DNA from: Yinghuangia aomiensis
GTDB lineage: Bacteria > Actinomycetota > Actinomycetes > Streptomycetales > Streptomycetaceae
Length of the DNA: 64,000 bases
Assembly: GCF_039542225.1 (NCBI RefSeq)
Contig: NZ_BAABHS010000027.1
Location: 44,211 to 108,210 of the forward strand
Reading direction: 5' to 3'
The notes under the pieces were generated by a model. That model saw nothing but the letters and a program-made list of their open reading frames with translations. It was not told where the DNA came from and ran no database searches. Position 1 is the stretch's first letter. Every line of letters begins with the position of its first letter. A program made the translations under genes and the position numbers. This document shows, piece after piece, positions 49,183-57,326 of this stretch.

Positions 49183-50615
49183 GCCTTCACCGCCGCGAAT
49201 GTCTTCCCTTCCAGGAACTCTTCGAGCCCGGCCACACCCATCTCCCGGCCGATGCCCGACTGTTTGAAGCCGCCGAACGGGGCGTCGGGTCCGAAGTAGT
49301 TGCCGCCGTTGATGCCGAACGTGCCACTGCGGATACGCCGGGCGACGGCCACGGCCCGATCCTCGTCGGCGCTGTAGACACCCCCGGACAGGCCGAAGAT
49401 GGAGTCGTTCGCAATACGCACGGCGTCGTCGTCGCCGTCGAACGGGATGACCACGAGGACCGGCCCGAAGACCTCCTCCTGGGCAATCTCGTCCGCGGAG
49501 TCGACACCGGTGAGCAGCGTCGGTGTGTAGAAGAAGCCGGGGTCGACCTTCTTGCCGCCGGTCACCAGCGTGGCCCCGGAGGCCACCGCGCGCCGGACCA
49601 TACCGTCGACTTTTTCGCGCTGGCGTTCGCTGATGAGCGGGCCCATGTAGGTCGTCGGGGCACTCGGGTCGCCGTACGGGATGCGTTCGAGCGCTGCGGC
49701 GACCTTGGCGACGATGGCGTCGTGGTGTTCACGGGGCACCAGCAGCCGGGAGGTGAGCGCACAGCCCTGCCCCGAGTGCGAGCAGATCGTGAATGCGGCG
49801 AACATCGCTGCGGTGTCGAAGTCGGCGTCGTCGAGAACGACCATGGCCGACTTGCCGCCGAGTTCCAGAAACACCTTCTTCACCGTAGGTGCGGCGGCCG
49901 CCATGATGCGCCGGCCCACGGCGGTCGAGCCGGTGAACGTGACCATGTCGACGTCGGGGTGGGTGGTGAGCACCTCGCCCACCTGCACGTCGGTGGAGGA
50001 CAGCACGTTGACCACGCCGGCGGGGATGTCGGTGTGTTCGGCGATGAGTTCGCCGAGGGCGAGCGTCGTCAGCGGGGTGTCCGGGGCGCCCTTGAGGACG
50101 ACGGTGCATCCGGCGGCCAGCGCGGGCACCAGCTTGGCGAGGGCGAGCTGGTTCGGGAAGTTGTACGCGGTGATGGCGGCCACCACGCCGGCGGCTTCCT
50201 TCTCGACCCAACGGCGGTGTGTCTGACCGCGGAACTCGATGTCGGCAAGGTCCGCGGTCAGCGGGTAGTCCTGCAGCAAGTCCGCGTAGTAGCGGGCAAT
50301 CTCGATGGGTTGATCGAGCTGGGGGCCGTGCGTGAGCATGCGCGGCGCGCCGACCTCGGCGATCGTCAGCTCGCGCAGCTCCTCCTTGTGCTCGGTGAGC
50401 GCGCGGTGGAGCTGGTCGAGACAGCGGACCCGCAGGTCGCGGTCGGTGGACCAGGTGGTGGTGTCGAAGGCGCGCCGGGCGGCGGCCACGGCCGTCTCGG
50501 CGTCGGCGATCGTGGCGTCGGCGGATTGTCCGACGACGTCGCCGGTGGCCGGGTTGAGCGAATCGAACGACGCGGGGGTCTCGACGAGCCGGCCGTCGAT
50601 GAGGAGTCGCTTCAT
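49179..50615 (-). CDS. Aldehyde dehydrogenase family protein
   Basis: A 478-residue NAD(P)-dependent aldehyde dehydrogenase. AAITAYNFPNQLALAKLVPA shows the cofactor-binding start, FTGSTAVGRRI the nucleotide loop, LELGGKSAMVVLDDAD the general-base glutamate, HSGQGCALTSRLLVP the nucleophilic cysteine and EEVFGPVLVVIPFDGD the C-terminal glutamate. It oxidises an aldehyde to the acid that the adjacent CoA-transferase can load. The ATG at 50615 shares one base with the SDR stop. Substrate specificity is not evident; the family is broad. Confidence 0.9.
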   Translation of the reverse strand: MKRLLIDGRLVETPASFDSLNPATGDVVGQSADATIADAETAVAAARRAFDTTTWSTDRDLRVRCLDQLHRALTEHKEELRELTIAEVGAPRMLTHGPQLDQPIEIARYYADLLQDYPLTADLADIEFRGQTHRRWVEKEAAGVVAAITAYNFPNQLALAKLVPALAAGCTVVLKGAPDTPLTTLALGELIAEHTDIPAGVVNVLSSTDVQVGEVLTTHPDVDMVTFTGSTAVGRRIMAAAAPTVKKVFLELGGKSAMVVLDDADFDTAAMFAAFTICSHSGQGCALTSRLLVPREHHDAIVAKVAAALERIPYGDPSAPTTYMGPLISERQREKVDGMVRRAVASGATLVTGGKKVDPGFFYTPTLLTGVDSADEIAQEEVFGPVLVVIPFDGDDDAVRIANDSIFGLSGGVYSADEDRAVAVARRIRSGTFGINGGNYFGPDAPFGGFKQSGIGREMGVAGLEEFLEGKTFAAVKA

Positions 50616-51346
50616 CACAGCCTCACGATCTGTCCGCCGTCGACGCTGACGACCTGGCCGGTGAGCCAGGCAGCCGCATCGGAAAGCAGGAAGAGCACCG
50701 TGCCGGCCATGTCTTCGGGGGTGCCGAGGCGCTTCAGCGCGAGCTGCTGCACCATCGCGCCGCGGTACTCCTCCGGCACGATCCCGCGCGTCGCCTCGGT
50801 GTCGGTCGGCCCGGGGGCGATGCCGTTGACGCGGATGCCGCGCGACCCGAGTTCGGCGGCCAGGGATGCGGTGAGGCTGTTGATCCCGGCCTTGGCGAGA
50901 CCGTAGTAGCCGCCGCCCATCCAGGCCGCGGTCGACGACTGGTTCACGATGGCGCCGCCGTCGGGCATGTGCGGGATGACCGCGCGCGTGACGTGCAGCG
51001 CACCGAGCAGGTTGACCTTGAGGAATCGGTCGAGGTAGTCGAGGTCGACGCTGCACAGGGTGTCGCGGCGCATGCCGCCGAAGATGGCGGCGTTGTTGAC
51101 GAGGTAATCGATCCGGCCGAACTGCTCGACCGCGGCGGCGGCCATCGCCTCGCACGAGGCCGGGTCGGCTACGTCCACCCGGGTGAAGAGCCCCGACGGC
51201 AGATCCTTGGCGACGCGTGTTCCTTGTTCTTCGTTGATCTCGGCGACCACGACCTGGGCGCCCTCGGCGGCGAGGGCGCGCGCATAGGCCTCCCCGATCC
51301 CCTGGCCGGCGCCGGTGACGACGGCCACCTTGTCCCGGAATCGCAT
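50615..51346 (-). CDS. SDR family alcohol/hydroxyacyl dehydrogenase
   Basis: A 243-residue classical SDR: VTGAGQGIGEAYARAL, VNNAAIFGGMRRDTL, serine in VNQSSTAAWMGGG, YGLAK as Tyr/Lys pair and TGQVVSVDGGQIV. GGGAGG before the ATG at 51346 is a strong ribosome site, and starts further up would lie in the operator region. It probably oxidises an alcohol formed by the P450 or dioxygenase of the divergent operon and hands the aldehyde to the next enzyme. First gene of a three-gene operon behind the degenerate palindrome at 51379. Confidence 0.88.
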   Translation of the reverse strand: MRFRDKVAVVTGAGQGIGEAYARALAAEGAQVVVAEINEEQGTRVAKDLPSGLFTRVDVADPASCEAMAAAAVEQFGRIDYLVNNAAIFGGMRRDTLCSVDLDYLDRFLKVNLLGALHVTRAVIPHMPDGGAIVNQSSTAAWMGGGYYGLAKAGINSLTASLAAELGSRGIRVNGIAPGPTDTEATRGIVPEEYRGAMVQQLALKRLGTPEDMAGTVLFLLSDAAAWLTGQVVSVDGGQIVRL

Positions 51347-51378
51347 GTTGCCTCCCTTTCTTCGCGGCCCGACTGAGT

Positions 51379-51393
51379 GGAAACTACATTCTC
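51379..51393. promoter_or_regulatory. Degenerate TetR-type operator GGAAAC-TAC-ATTCTC
   Basis: One perfect arm (ATTCTC) and one imperfect arm, 33 bases upstream of the SDR start at 51346. Read on the other strand it is GAGAAT-GTA-GTTTCC, close to the imperfect site at 11097 (GAGAAT-GTC-ATTTCC), so both may represent a weaker class of the same operator. Confidence 0.45.
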
Positions 51394-51516
51394 TGATTTG
51401 GCGAATCAACATACCGCCGAGCGGAAGGATCTGGCCCACACAATCCACCCCTCCCCCGGGCGCCGGCGGAACGACGCGACATCCCGCCGGACAGGCACTT
51501 CCGTCGCACCCGCCAT

Positions 51517-51531
51517 GAGAATAGTATTCTC
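51517..51531. promoter_or_regulatory. TetR operator GAGAAT-AGT-ATTCTC (perfect arms)
   Basis: A perfect palindrome 22 bases upstream of the dioxygenase ATG at 51553. It is identical, spacer and preceding T included, to the site at 61608. It would control the five-gene oxidative operon 51553-55846. Confidence 0.8.
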
Positions 51532-51552
51532 CAAATCGGAAGGGAGCTTTTC

Positions 51553-52359
51553 ATGATCGAGACGACCGCGCTCAGCCCCGGTCTGGGTGTCGAGGTCACA
51601 GGTGCCACGGATCTGCTTGACGACGCGCTGGTGGCGCGCTGCGCCGAGGCCCTCAAGTGGCGCGGCGTCCTGTTGGTGCGCGGCGCCAACCTGGACGACG
51701 CTGCGCAACTGGCGTTCAGCCGCAAGCTCGGCGAGGTGGTCAGTCTCGGCGGCCAGGAGATCTTCAAGGTCTCGCTCGACCCGTCCGTGAACCCCGCCGC
51801 CGAGTACCTCAAGGGCACGTTTCACTGGCACATCGACGGCACCAACGACGAGGTGCCGATCAAGGCGACCACGCTGACCGCGCGGCACGTTGCGATGGTG
51901 GGCGGCGGCACGGAGTTCGCGAGTACCTATGCCGCCTACGAGAACCTGCCCGACGACGAGCGCAAGCGCTACGACGAGCTCCGGGTGGTCCACACGTTCG
52001 AGGCCGCGCAGCGCCGGGTGAACCCCGACCCGGACGAGCGCGAGCTGGCCGCATGGCGCGCGCTGCCGCCCCGCGAGATGTCGCTCGTCTGGCGGCGCCG
52101 CGACGGCCGCCGGTCGCTGGCCATCGGCGCGACCGCGGACCACATCGTCGGAATGGCACCCGAGGAGGGCCGCGCCCTGCTCGACGGCCTGCTGGAGTGG
52201 ACGACGCAGGAGCGGTTCCGCTACACCCACGAGTGGCAGGTCGGGGACCTCGTCGTGTGGGACAACACCGGGATGCTGCACCGGGCGCTGCCGTACGACG
52301 CGTCGTCGCAGCGCACCCTGCACCGGACCACGATCGTCGGCGACGAGGCGTGGGCCTGA
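51553..52359 (+). CDS. TauD/TfdA family 2-oxoglutarate-dependent dioxygenase
   Basis: A 268-residue Fe(II)/2-oxoglutarate dioxygenase. The facial triad is visible as His93-x-Asp95 (FHWHIDGTND) and His243 (NTGMLHRAL), with the 2-oxoglutarate arginine in RTLHRTTI near the C-terminus. The family hydroxylates or cleaves sulfonates, phenoxy acids, alkyl sulfates and related side chains. GAAGGGAG before the ATG is a good ribosome site. It leads the oxidative operon and overlaps the SDR by TGATG, so its hydroxylated product may be the SDR substrate. No sulfonate or herbicide genes accompany it. Confidence 0.87.
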   Translation: MIETTALSPGLGVEVTGATDLLDDALVARCAEALKWRGVLLVRGANLDDAAQLAFSRKLGEVVSLGGQEIFKVSLDPSVNPAAEYLKGTFHWHIDGTNDEVPIKATTLTARHVAMVGGGTEFASTYAAYENLPDDERKRYDELRVVHTFEAAQRRVNPDPDERELAAWRALPPREMSLVWRRRDGRRSLAIGATADHIVGMAPEEGRALLDGLLEWTTQERFRYTHEWQVGDLVVWDNTGMLHRALPYDASSQRTLHRTTIVGDEAWA

Positions 52360-53075
52360 TGAAGAACGCGGTCGTCACCGGCGGCGCTTCGGGCATCGGC
52401 CGGTCCATCGCGGAGCGGCTGAGGGCGGACGGCCACCACGTCGCCACCCTGGACCTCAACCCCTCCGACACGGACTCCGACGGAACCTTGGCTCTCACCG
52501 CGGACGTCACGGACCGGGGCGCCGTCGACGCGGCCATCGACACAGTCCGAGAACGCCTGGGGCCAGTCGGGATTCTGGTCAACGCGGCCGGAATGGAAGG
52601 CCACAAACGCTTTCGCAACCTCACCTTCGAGGCATGGCACCAGGTCGTCGACGTCAACCTCAACGGTGTCTTCCACTGCATCCAGGCGGTGTTGCCGGAC
52701 ATGACCGATGCCGGCTGGGGCCGCATCGTCAACATCTCGTCCTCCAGCGCGCACTCCGGCCAGCCGTTCATGACGCACTACGTGGCCGCCAAGTCCGCGG
52801 TCAACGGACTCACCAAGGCGCTCGCCCTCGAACTGGGCCCGCAGGGCATCACCGTCAACGCGGTGCCGCCCGGATTCATCGATACCCCGATGCTCCGCCG
52901 GTCCGAGGCCCGCAACCTGCTCGGCGGCACGATCGACGACCACATCGCGCGGACCCCGGTACGGCGTGCCGGGCGTCCCGAGGACATCGCGGCGGCGTGT
53001 GCGTTCCTGGTCTCCGAGGAGGCCGGCTACATCACCGGCCAGATCCTCGGCGTCAACGGCGGCCGCAACACGTGA
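52359..53075 (+). CDS. SDR family oxidoreductase (FabG/HSD-like)
   Basis: A 238-residue classical SDR: VTGGASGIGRSIAERL, LVNAAGMEGHKRF, INISSSSAHSG in the form VNISSSSAHSG, YVAAK as catalytic pair, AVPPGFIDTPMLRR and TGQILGVNGG. The ATG at 52359 shares one base with the dioxygenase stop. It likely converts the alcohol made by dioxygenase or P450 to a ketone or aldehyde. It follows the same architecture as the other SDRs of the island, but the N-terminal segment is shorter because the cofactor strand begins at residue 2. Confidence 0.87.
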   Translation: MKNAVVTGGASGIGRSIAERLRADGHHVATLDLNPSDTDSDGTLALTADVTDRGAVDAAIDTVRERLGPVGILVNAAGMEGHKRFRNLTFEAWHQVVDVNLNGVFHCIQAVLPDMTDAGWGRIVNISSSSAHSGQPFMTHYVAAKSAVNGLTKALALELGPQGITVNAVPPGFIDTPMLRRSEARNLLGGTIDDHIARTPVRRAGRPEDIAAACAFLVSEEAGYITGQILGVNGGRNT

Positions 53076-53154
53076 ACGGCTGCGCCGCCGCGGCGTGATG
53101 CCGCCGGACGGCCCCCCATCAGCCCGTCTGCCATCGCATTCCCGGGAGCGAACC

Positions 53155-53346
53155 ATGAAGGTCCACGTCGACGCCGAACGCTGCCAGGGCCACACGCTGT
53201 GCGCCATGATCGCGCCGGAAGTCTTCGAGCTGAGCGACATCGACGGGCACTCCTCGGCGATCACCGAAGACGTTCCCGCGGAGCTGGAACAGAAGGTGAT
53301 CGAGGCAGTCAACTCCTGTCCGGAGGGCGCTATTTCCGTCTCCTGA
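53155..53346 (+). CDS. Ferredoxin, [3Fe-4S] type of P450 systems
   Basis: A 63-residue ferredoxin with cysteines at about 10, 16 and 55 (RCQGHTLCAMIAPEVF and NSCPEGAI). Only three cysteines and the glycine-histidine in place of the fourth ligand indicate a [3Fe-4S] cluster, the class encoded beside actinobacterial P450s. GGGAGCG precedes the ATG at 53155. It lies 42 bases before the P450 GTG and would pass electrons from a reductase, probably the one at 42917-44113, to that P450. Confidence 0.92.
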   Translation: MKVHVDAERCQGHTLCAMIAPEVFELSDIDGHSSAITEDVPAELEQKVIEAVNSCPEGAISVS

Positions 53347-53387
53347 CCGTCTCCGGCCCCTCCGCACCGCCCGAAGGAGAATCACCC

Positions 53388-54752
53388 GTGCCCCAGGAAG
53401 AAGCCGCGGACGACACGCGCAAGGCGCCGCGCTTCCGGTTCGACCGGCATGCGCCCGACTACCACGAGCAGTTCGAGGCGATCACGCAGGAGATGCACGC
53501 CAAGTGCCCGATCGCGTGGTCGGATACCTACGACGGCCATTGGGTCGCCGCGGGCAACGGCCAGGTCTTCGACCTCGCCCGGTCCGCCGAATTCCTGTCC
53601 AACGACCACGACGTCAAGGGCGAGCGCCGCGGCTACCAGGGCATCAGCATCCCGGCGCCGCAGAAGTCGGGCCAGGGCGGCATCCTCGAGATGGACCCGC
53701 CGAGGCAGCGGTACTACCGGCAGGCGCTCAACCCCTACTTGTCGCCCGCGGCGGTGGCCCGGTGGGTGCCGTTCGTGGACGAAGTGGTGCGCGCCTGCCT
53801 CGACGAGAAGATCGAGTCGGGCAGCATCGACTTCGTCGACGACCTCGCCAACGTGGTGCCGGCTGTCCTCACCTTGGCCATGATGGGCATCCCGCTCCAA
53901 CGCTGGGTGATCTACAACGAGCCCGCCCACGCCGGCGTCTACACACCGCCGGACTCCCCCGACATGCCGCGGGTCATCGCGTTGCACCAGGAAATGATCA
54001 TGGATCTGGTGCGGCAGTTGCACGACGTCCGCGCCAACCCCCGACCGGGCCTCATCGACGCTCTGGTCGCCCTCCGGATCGACGGGGAGGCCCCGCCGGA
54101 CGCGGAACTGATGGGCAACCTGGCCCTGTTGATCGGCGGCGGTTTCGACACCACGACGGCGCTTACCGCACACGCCCTGGAGTGGCTGTCCGAGAACCCG
54201 GTCGAGCGCGAGCGGCTCAGCCGGGAACGGGACACGCTCCTGGACTCGGCGACCGAGGAGTTCCTGCGCTTCTACACCCCCGCGGTCGGCGACGGCCGCA
54301 CCATTTCCGCGGACTGCGAGATCGCCGGCGTGCGGTTCCGGGAGGGCGACCGGCTGTGGCTGTCCTGGGCGATGGCCAACCGCGACGCGGCGGCGTTCCC
54401 CGATCCGAACGAGGTCGATCTGGCCCGCCGGAACAACCGGCACAGCAGCTTCGGGCTCGGCGTGCACCGGTGCATCGGGTCGAACGTGGCCCGCATGGTC
54501 TTCAAGCGCATGCTTCTCGCGGTGCTCGACCGCATGCCCGACTACGGGTGCGATCCCGATGGCGCCGTGCACTACGACTCGATCGGCGTCATCAACGGCA
54601 TGCGCCACCTGCCCGCGACGTTCACCCCCGGGCCACGCGTCGGTCCCGGGCTCGCCGAAACGCTCGACGTCCTCCAGCGTGCCTGCGACGAGCAGGGCCT
54701 CGCCGCGCCGGTGACGGTCCGCCAGGGCCGCGCCCAGATCGGCAGCACGTGA
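53388..54752 (+). CDS. Cytochrome P450
   Basis: A 454-residue soluble bacterial P450. The I-helix oxygen motif is GGGFDTTTAL (about 250-259), the ExxR pair is Glu291/Arg294 (EEFLRFY) and the heme-binding loop FGLGVHRCIGSN carries Cys362. There is no membrane anchor. MDPPRQRYYRQALNPYL is the usual substrate-contact region of CYPs acting on hydrophobic acids, terpenes and steroids, but the subfamily cannot be named. The GTG at 53388 follows GAAGGAGA by seven bases. It is part of the operon with the dioxygenase, SDR and ferredoxin, and its stop overlaps the next gene as GTGA. Confidence 0.92.
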   Translation: MPQEEAADDTRKAPRFRFDRHAPDYHEQFEAITQEMHAKCPIAWSDTYDGHWVAAGNGQVFDLARSAEFLSNDHDVKGERRGYQGISIPAPQKSGQGGILEMDPPRQRYYRQALNPYLSPAAVARWVPFVDEVVRACLDEKIESGSIDFVDDLANVVPAVLTLAMMGIPLQRWVIYNEPAHAGVYTPPDSPDMPRVIALHQEMIMDLVRQLHDVRANPRPGLIDALVALRIDGEAPPDAELMGNLALLIGGGFDTTTALTAHALEWLSENPVERERLSRERDTLLDSATEEFLRFYTPAVGDGRTISADCEIAGVRFREGDRLWLSWAMANRDAAAFPDPNEVDLARRNNRHSSFGLGVHRCIGSNVARMVFKRMLLAVLDRMPDYGCDPDGAVHYDSIGVINGMRHLPATFTPGPRVGPGLAETLDVLQRACDEQGLAAPVTVRQGRAQIGST

Positions 54753-55846
54753 CGGGCACCGGAAGCGTGGGCACCAACGCGGCGCCCGATCGGCCGTACC
54801 GCGTCGTGCAGTGGGCAACCGGCACCATCGGCGCACGGGCGCTCCGGCAGGTCATCGGGCACCCCCGCATGCAGCTCGCCGGGCTCTGGGTGCACAGCCC
54901 GGACAAGGTCGGACGCGACGCGAGCGAGTTGTGCGGCGTCGAAACCGACGAGGTCGGTGGGCTCGCCGATACCACCGGAGTCGCGGCGACGAACCGTCTC
55001 GACGACATCCTGGAACTCGACGCGGACTGCGTCCTGTACATGCCGCAGGCCTGCGACGCCGACGAGGTCTGCCGGCTGCTCGCGTCGGGACTGAACGTGG
55101 TCACGACCCGCAGCGAGTTCCATCGGCCGGCAAGCATGGACCCCGATCTGCGTCGGCGCGTCGAAGACGCTTGCGCCGAGGGCGGCACATCGATCCACAG
55201 CACGGGCAGCAGCCCTGGGTTCATCACCGAAGCGGTGCCGCTGGTCCTGGCCTCGGTACAGCGGCGGCTGGACATGATGACGATCGACGAGTTCGCCGAC
55301 CTGTCGCGGCGCGACTCGCCCGAGCTGCTCTTCGAGGTCATGGGGTTCGGGCGCGCGCCGGCCGAGTTCGCCGAGGTCCGGACGGAACACGCCCGATCGC
55401 CTTTCGGACAGTCGCTCGCCCTGGTGGCCGACGGGCTGGGGCTGCCGCTCGACAAGATCGACGTCACCGGGGAGTTCGCGACGGCCTCCCGCACCGTCGA
55501 GATCGCCGCCGGCCGTCTGGAAGCCGGAACCGTGGCGGCCCAGCGCATCACCGTGACCGGTACACGTGACGGTGAGCCGCTGCTGAGGTTCCGCGCGACG
55601 TGGTACTGCACCACCGAACTCGACCGGCTCTGGGATGTCCGGCCCACGGGCTGGCGCGTGGTGGTCGACGGAGACGCGCCGCTGGACATCGACATGACAT
55701 TTCCTGTGCCGATGGAACGGATGGCCGCCGTCTCGCCCGCGTACACGGCGAACCGCGCCGTCAACGCGGTCCCGGCCGTCTGCGGGGCCGCGCCCGGTAT
55801 CCGCACGACGCTCGACCTGCCCGGCATCACGGCGCTCCTCGCCTGA
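54749..55846 (+). CDS. NAD(P)-binding dihydrodipicolinate-reductase-like protein
   Basis: A 365-residue protein with an N-terminal Rossmann unit (YRVVQWATGTIGARALRQV, LAGLWVHSPDKVGRD) and a large C-terminal domain (GSSPGFITEAVPLVLAS, DEFADLSRRDSPELLFEVMG). This is the actinobacterial DapB-like/amine-dehydrogenase-like family that is repeatedly found in terpenoid and steroid catabolic regions. It probably performs an NAD(P)-dependent reduction or oxidation, but no member of known reaction can be matched from sequence alone. The GTG at 54749 overlaps the P450 stop; a second GTG at 54767 is possible. A hairpin follows. Confidence 0.8.
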   Translation: MTGTGSVGTNAAPDRPYRVVQWATGTIGARALRQVIGHPRMQLAGLWVHSPDKVGRDASELCGVETDEVGGLADTTGVAATNRLDDILELDADCVLYMPQACDADEVCRLLASGLNVVTTRSEFHRPASMDPDLRRRVEDACAEGGTSIHSTGSSPGFITEAVPLVLASVQRRLDMMTIDEFADLSRRDSPELLFEVMGFGRAPAEFAEVRTEHARSPFGQSLALVADGLGLPLDKIDVTGEFATASRTVEIAAGRLEAGTVAAQRITVTGTRDGEPLLRFRATWYCTTELDRLWDVRPTGWRVVVDGDAPLDIDMTFPVPMERMAAVSPAYTANRAVNAVPAVCGAAPGIRTTLDLPGITALLA

Positions 55847-55857
55847 CCCGTGCAGAT

Positions 55858-55892
55858 GCGCCGGGCTCGGCATTCCGTGCCGAACCCGGCGC
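55858..55892 (+). terminator. Hairpin terminator after the oxidative operon
   Basis: A 15-base stem (55858-55872 with 55878-55892) with one mismatch and a 5-base loop starts 11 bases after the stop codon at 55846. It separates the P450 operon from the CMD/dehydrogenase pair. Confidence 0.75.
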
Positions 55893-55950
55893 CGTGAACA
55901 CGTACTCGTGGACCTCCCAGGTGCCGAAACCACGGGTACGTGCTCACGGC
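55891..55950. repeat. Second long imperfect inverted repeat in the same gap
   Basis: The 21-base arms 55891-55911 and 55930-55950 are complementary except for one A-C mismatch and one U-G pair, around an 18-base loop. It overlaps the end of the preceding hairpin by two bases. It could be a second terminator or a structured leader of the downstream gene at 56069. Confidence 0.6.
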
Positions 55951-56068
55951 GCCGGGCACGCAACGCGGCTGTTCCGCGCGCGGCTGATCCCCGCACGCCC
56001 GGCGCCGTACCCACCTGCCGCGCCTGCCGCGCCGGCGGCGGCACGGCCGACGACATCCCGGAGAACCG

Positions 56069-56452
56069 ATGGCGGACGACGACCAATTGCAGCGAGCCGA
56101 GGCCATACGTCGTGCCGTGCTCGGTGACGCTTACGTAGACGGCATGGCCGCCGACAGCGATCCGGTAGCGGCCGACTTCCAGGCGTACATCACCGCGACC
56201 GCTTGGGGTGTCTGGGCCCGAGAAGGCCCGCTCTCCAATCGCGACCGCAGCTTGCTCGTCCTCGCCATGACGGCGGCTCTCGGCCGCATGGAGGAGTTCC
56301 GCCTGCATGCGCGCAGCGCACCGCGGGCGGGCGTCACCGCACGCGAGATCGACGAATTGCTGTTCCAGATCGCCGCGTATTGCGGCGCGCCGGCCGGTGT
56401 CGCCGCCCGTCGGGTCGTGCGTGAACTGCGAACCACACCCGAGGAGGGCTGA
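56069..56452 (+). CDS. Carboxymuconolactone decarboxylase (CMD) family protein
   Basis: A 127-residue all-helical CMD-fold protein: FQAYITATAWGVWAREGPLS, RDRSLLVLAMTAALGRMEEF, HARSAPRAGVTAREIDELL and YCGAPAGVAA. The order matches PcaC-like proteins, with the histidine of RLHARSA in the active-site position; there is no CxxC pair, so it is not an AhpD peroxidase. It may decarboxylate or isomerise a lactone or oxo acid. It is followed two bases later by the beta-hydroxyacid dehydrogenase, and a 222-base structured gap separates it from the P450 operon. Confidence 0.83.
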   Translation: MADDDQLQRAEAIRRAVLGDAYVDGMAADSDPVAADFQAYITATAWGVWAREGPLSNRDRSLLVLAMTAALGRMEEFRLHARSAPRAGVTAREIDELLFQIAAYCGAPAGVAARRVVRELRTTPEEG

Positions 56453-56454
56453 GC

Positions 56455-57309
56455 ATGCCGGTCGTCGGATTCATCGGGCTGGGGAACATGGGGCGGGCGC
56501 TCGCGGCGAACCTCGTCGCCGCGGGCCACCACGTCGTCGCCTACGATGCCGCGGGCCCGGATCGGGTGCCGCCCGGAGCCGAAACCGCCGCCGACGTCCC
56601 CGAAGTCGCCCGCCTGGCCGAGACCGTGGTGCTGAGTCTGCCGGACGGCGACGCGTCCGGGCAGGTCGCCGTGGCCGTCGCCGGCACCTCCGGACGCCGA
56701 ACCGCGCACGTCGTCGATACCTCGACCATCGGGCCGAAGGCCGCCCGGACGATCGACACCCTGCTCGCCGAGGCGGGCATCGGCTACGTCGACGCGCCCG
56801 TCTCGGGCGGCGTCGCCGGGGCACGCGCCCGCACACTTTTCGTCATGTACAGCGGCAGCGACGCCGCCTGCGCCGCCGTCGCGCCGGTGCTCGCGGGTCT
56901 GAGCGACCGCCGCCGCCGGGTCGGCGACCGTCCGGGCCCGGCGCAGGCCCTCAAGTTGGCCAACAACTTCCTGGCTGCGACCGCGCTCGCCGCGACCAGC
57001 GAAGCGGTCGCTTTCGGTGTGGCGGCGGGCCTCGACATGGCGGACATGCTCGACGTCCTCAACGCGTCGAGCGGCCGCAACTCCGCCACGGCCGACAAGT
57101 TCCCGCACCACGTCGCGACCGAAAGCTTCGCGGCCGGGTTCGCCAACTCGCTGATGGCCAAGGACGTCCGCCTGTATCTCCGCAGTGTCGCCGAACTCGG
57201 CGGGCCGGCGGCCGTCGGCGAGGCCGTGGGGCCCCTGTGGGATCGGTTCGCGGCCGATGAGCCGGGCGCGGACTTCACGCGCATCTATCCGTACGTCCGC
57301 ACGGACTGA
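56455..57309 (+). CDS. Beta-hydroxyacid dehydrogenase (3-hydroxyisobutyrate dehydrogenase family)
   Basis: A 284-residue NAD(P)-dependent dehydrogenase: GFIGLGNMGRALAANL at the start (Rossmann motif), DTSTIGPKAA, the substrate loop DAPVSGGVAGARART, and the catalytic lysine in ALKLANNFLAATAL. Family members oxidise 3-hydroxyisobutyrate, tartronate semialdehyde or related 3-hydroxy acids. GAGGAG precedes the ATG at 56455. A branched 3-hydroxy acid would fit the presence of a B12 mutase in the island, but the exact substrate is not given by these motifs. It converges on the ABC exporter gene 17 bases away. Confidence 0.87.
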   Translation: MPVVGFIGLGNMGRALAANLVAAGHHVVAYDAAGPDRVPPGAETAADVPEVARLAETVVLSLPDGDASGQVAVAVAGTSGRRTAHVVDTSTIGPKAARTIDTLLAEAGIGYVDAPVSGGVAGARARTLFVMYSGSDAACAAVAPVLAGLSDRRRRVGDRPGPAQALKLANNFLAATALAATSEAVAFGVAAGLDMADMLDVLNASSGRNSATADKFPHHVATESFAAGFANSLMAKDVRLYLRSVAELGGPAAVGEAVGPLWDRFAADEPGADFTRIYPYVRTD

Positions 57310-57326
57310 AGTCCGCGCCCGCCCCC

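Noticed and set aside
57302..57315. CGGACT-GA-AGTCCG hairpin between convergent genes
   Set aside because: A two-base loop is too tight and the stem is short; it is partly coding, so I do not call a terminator.
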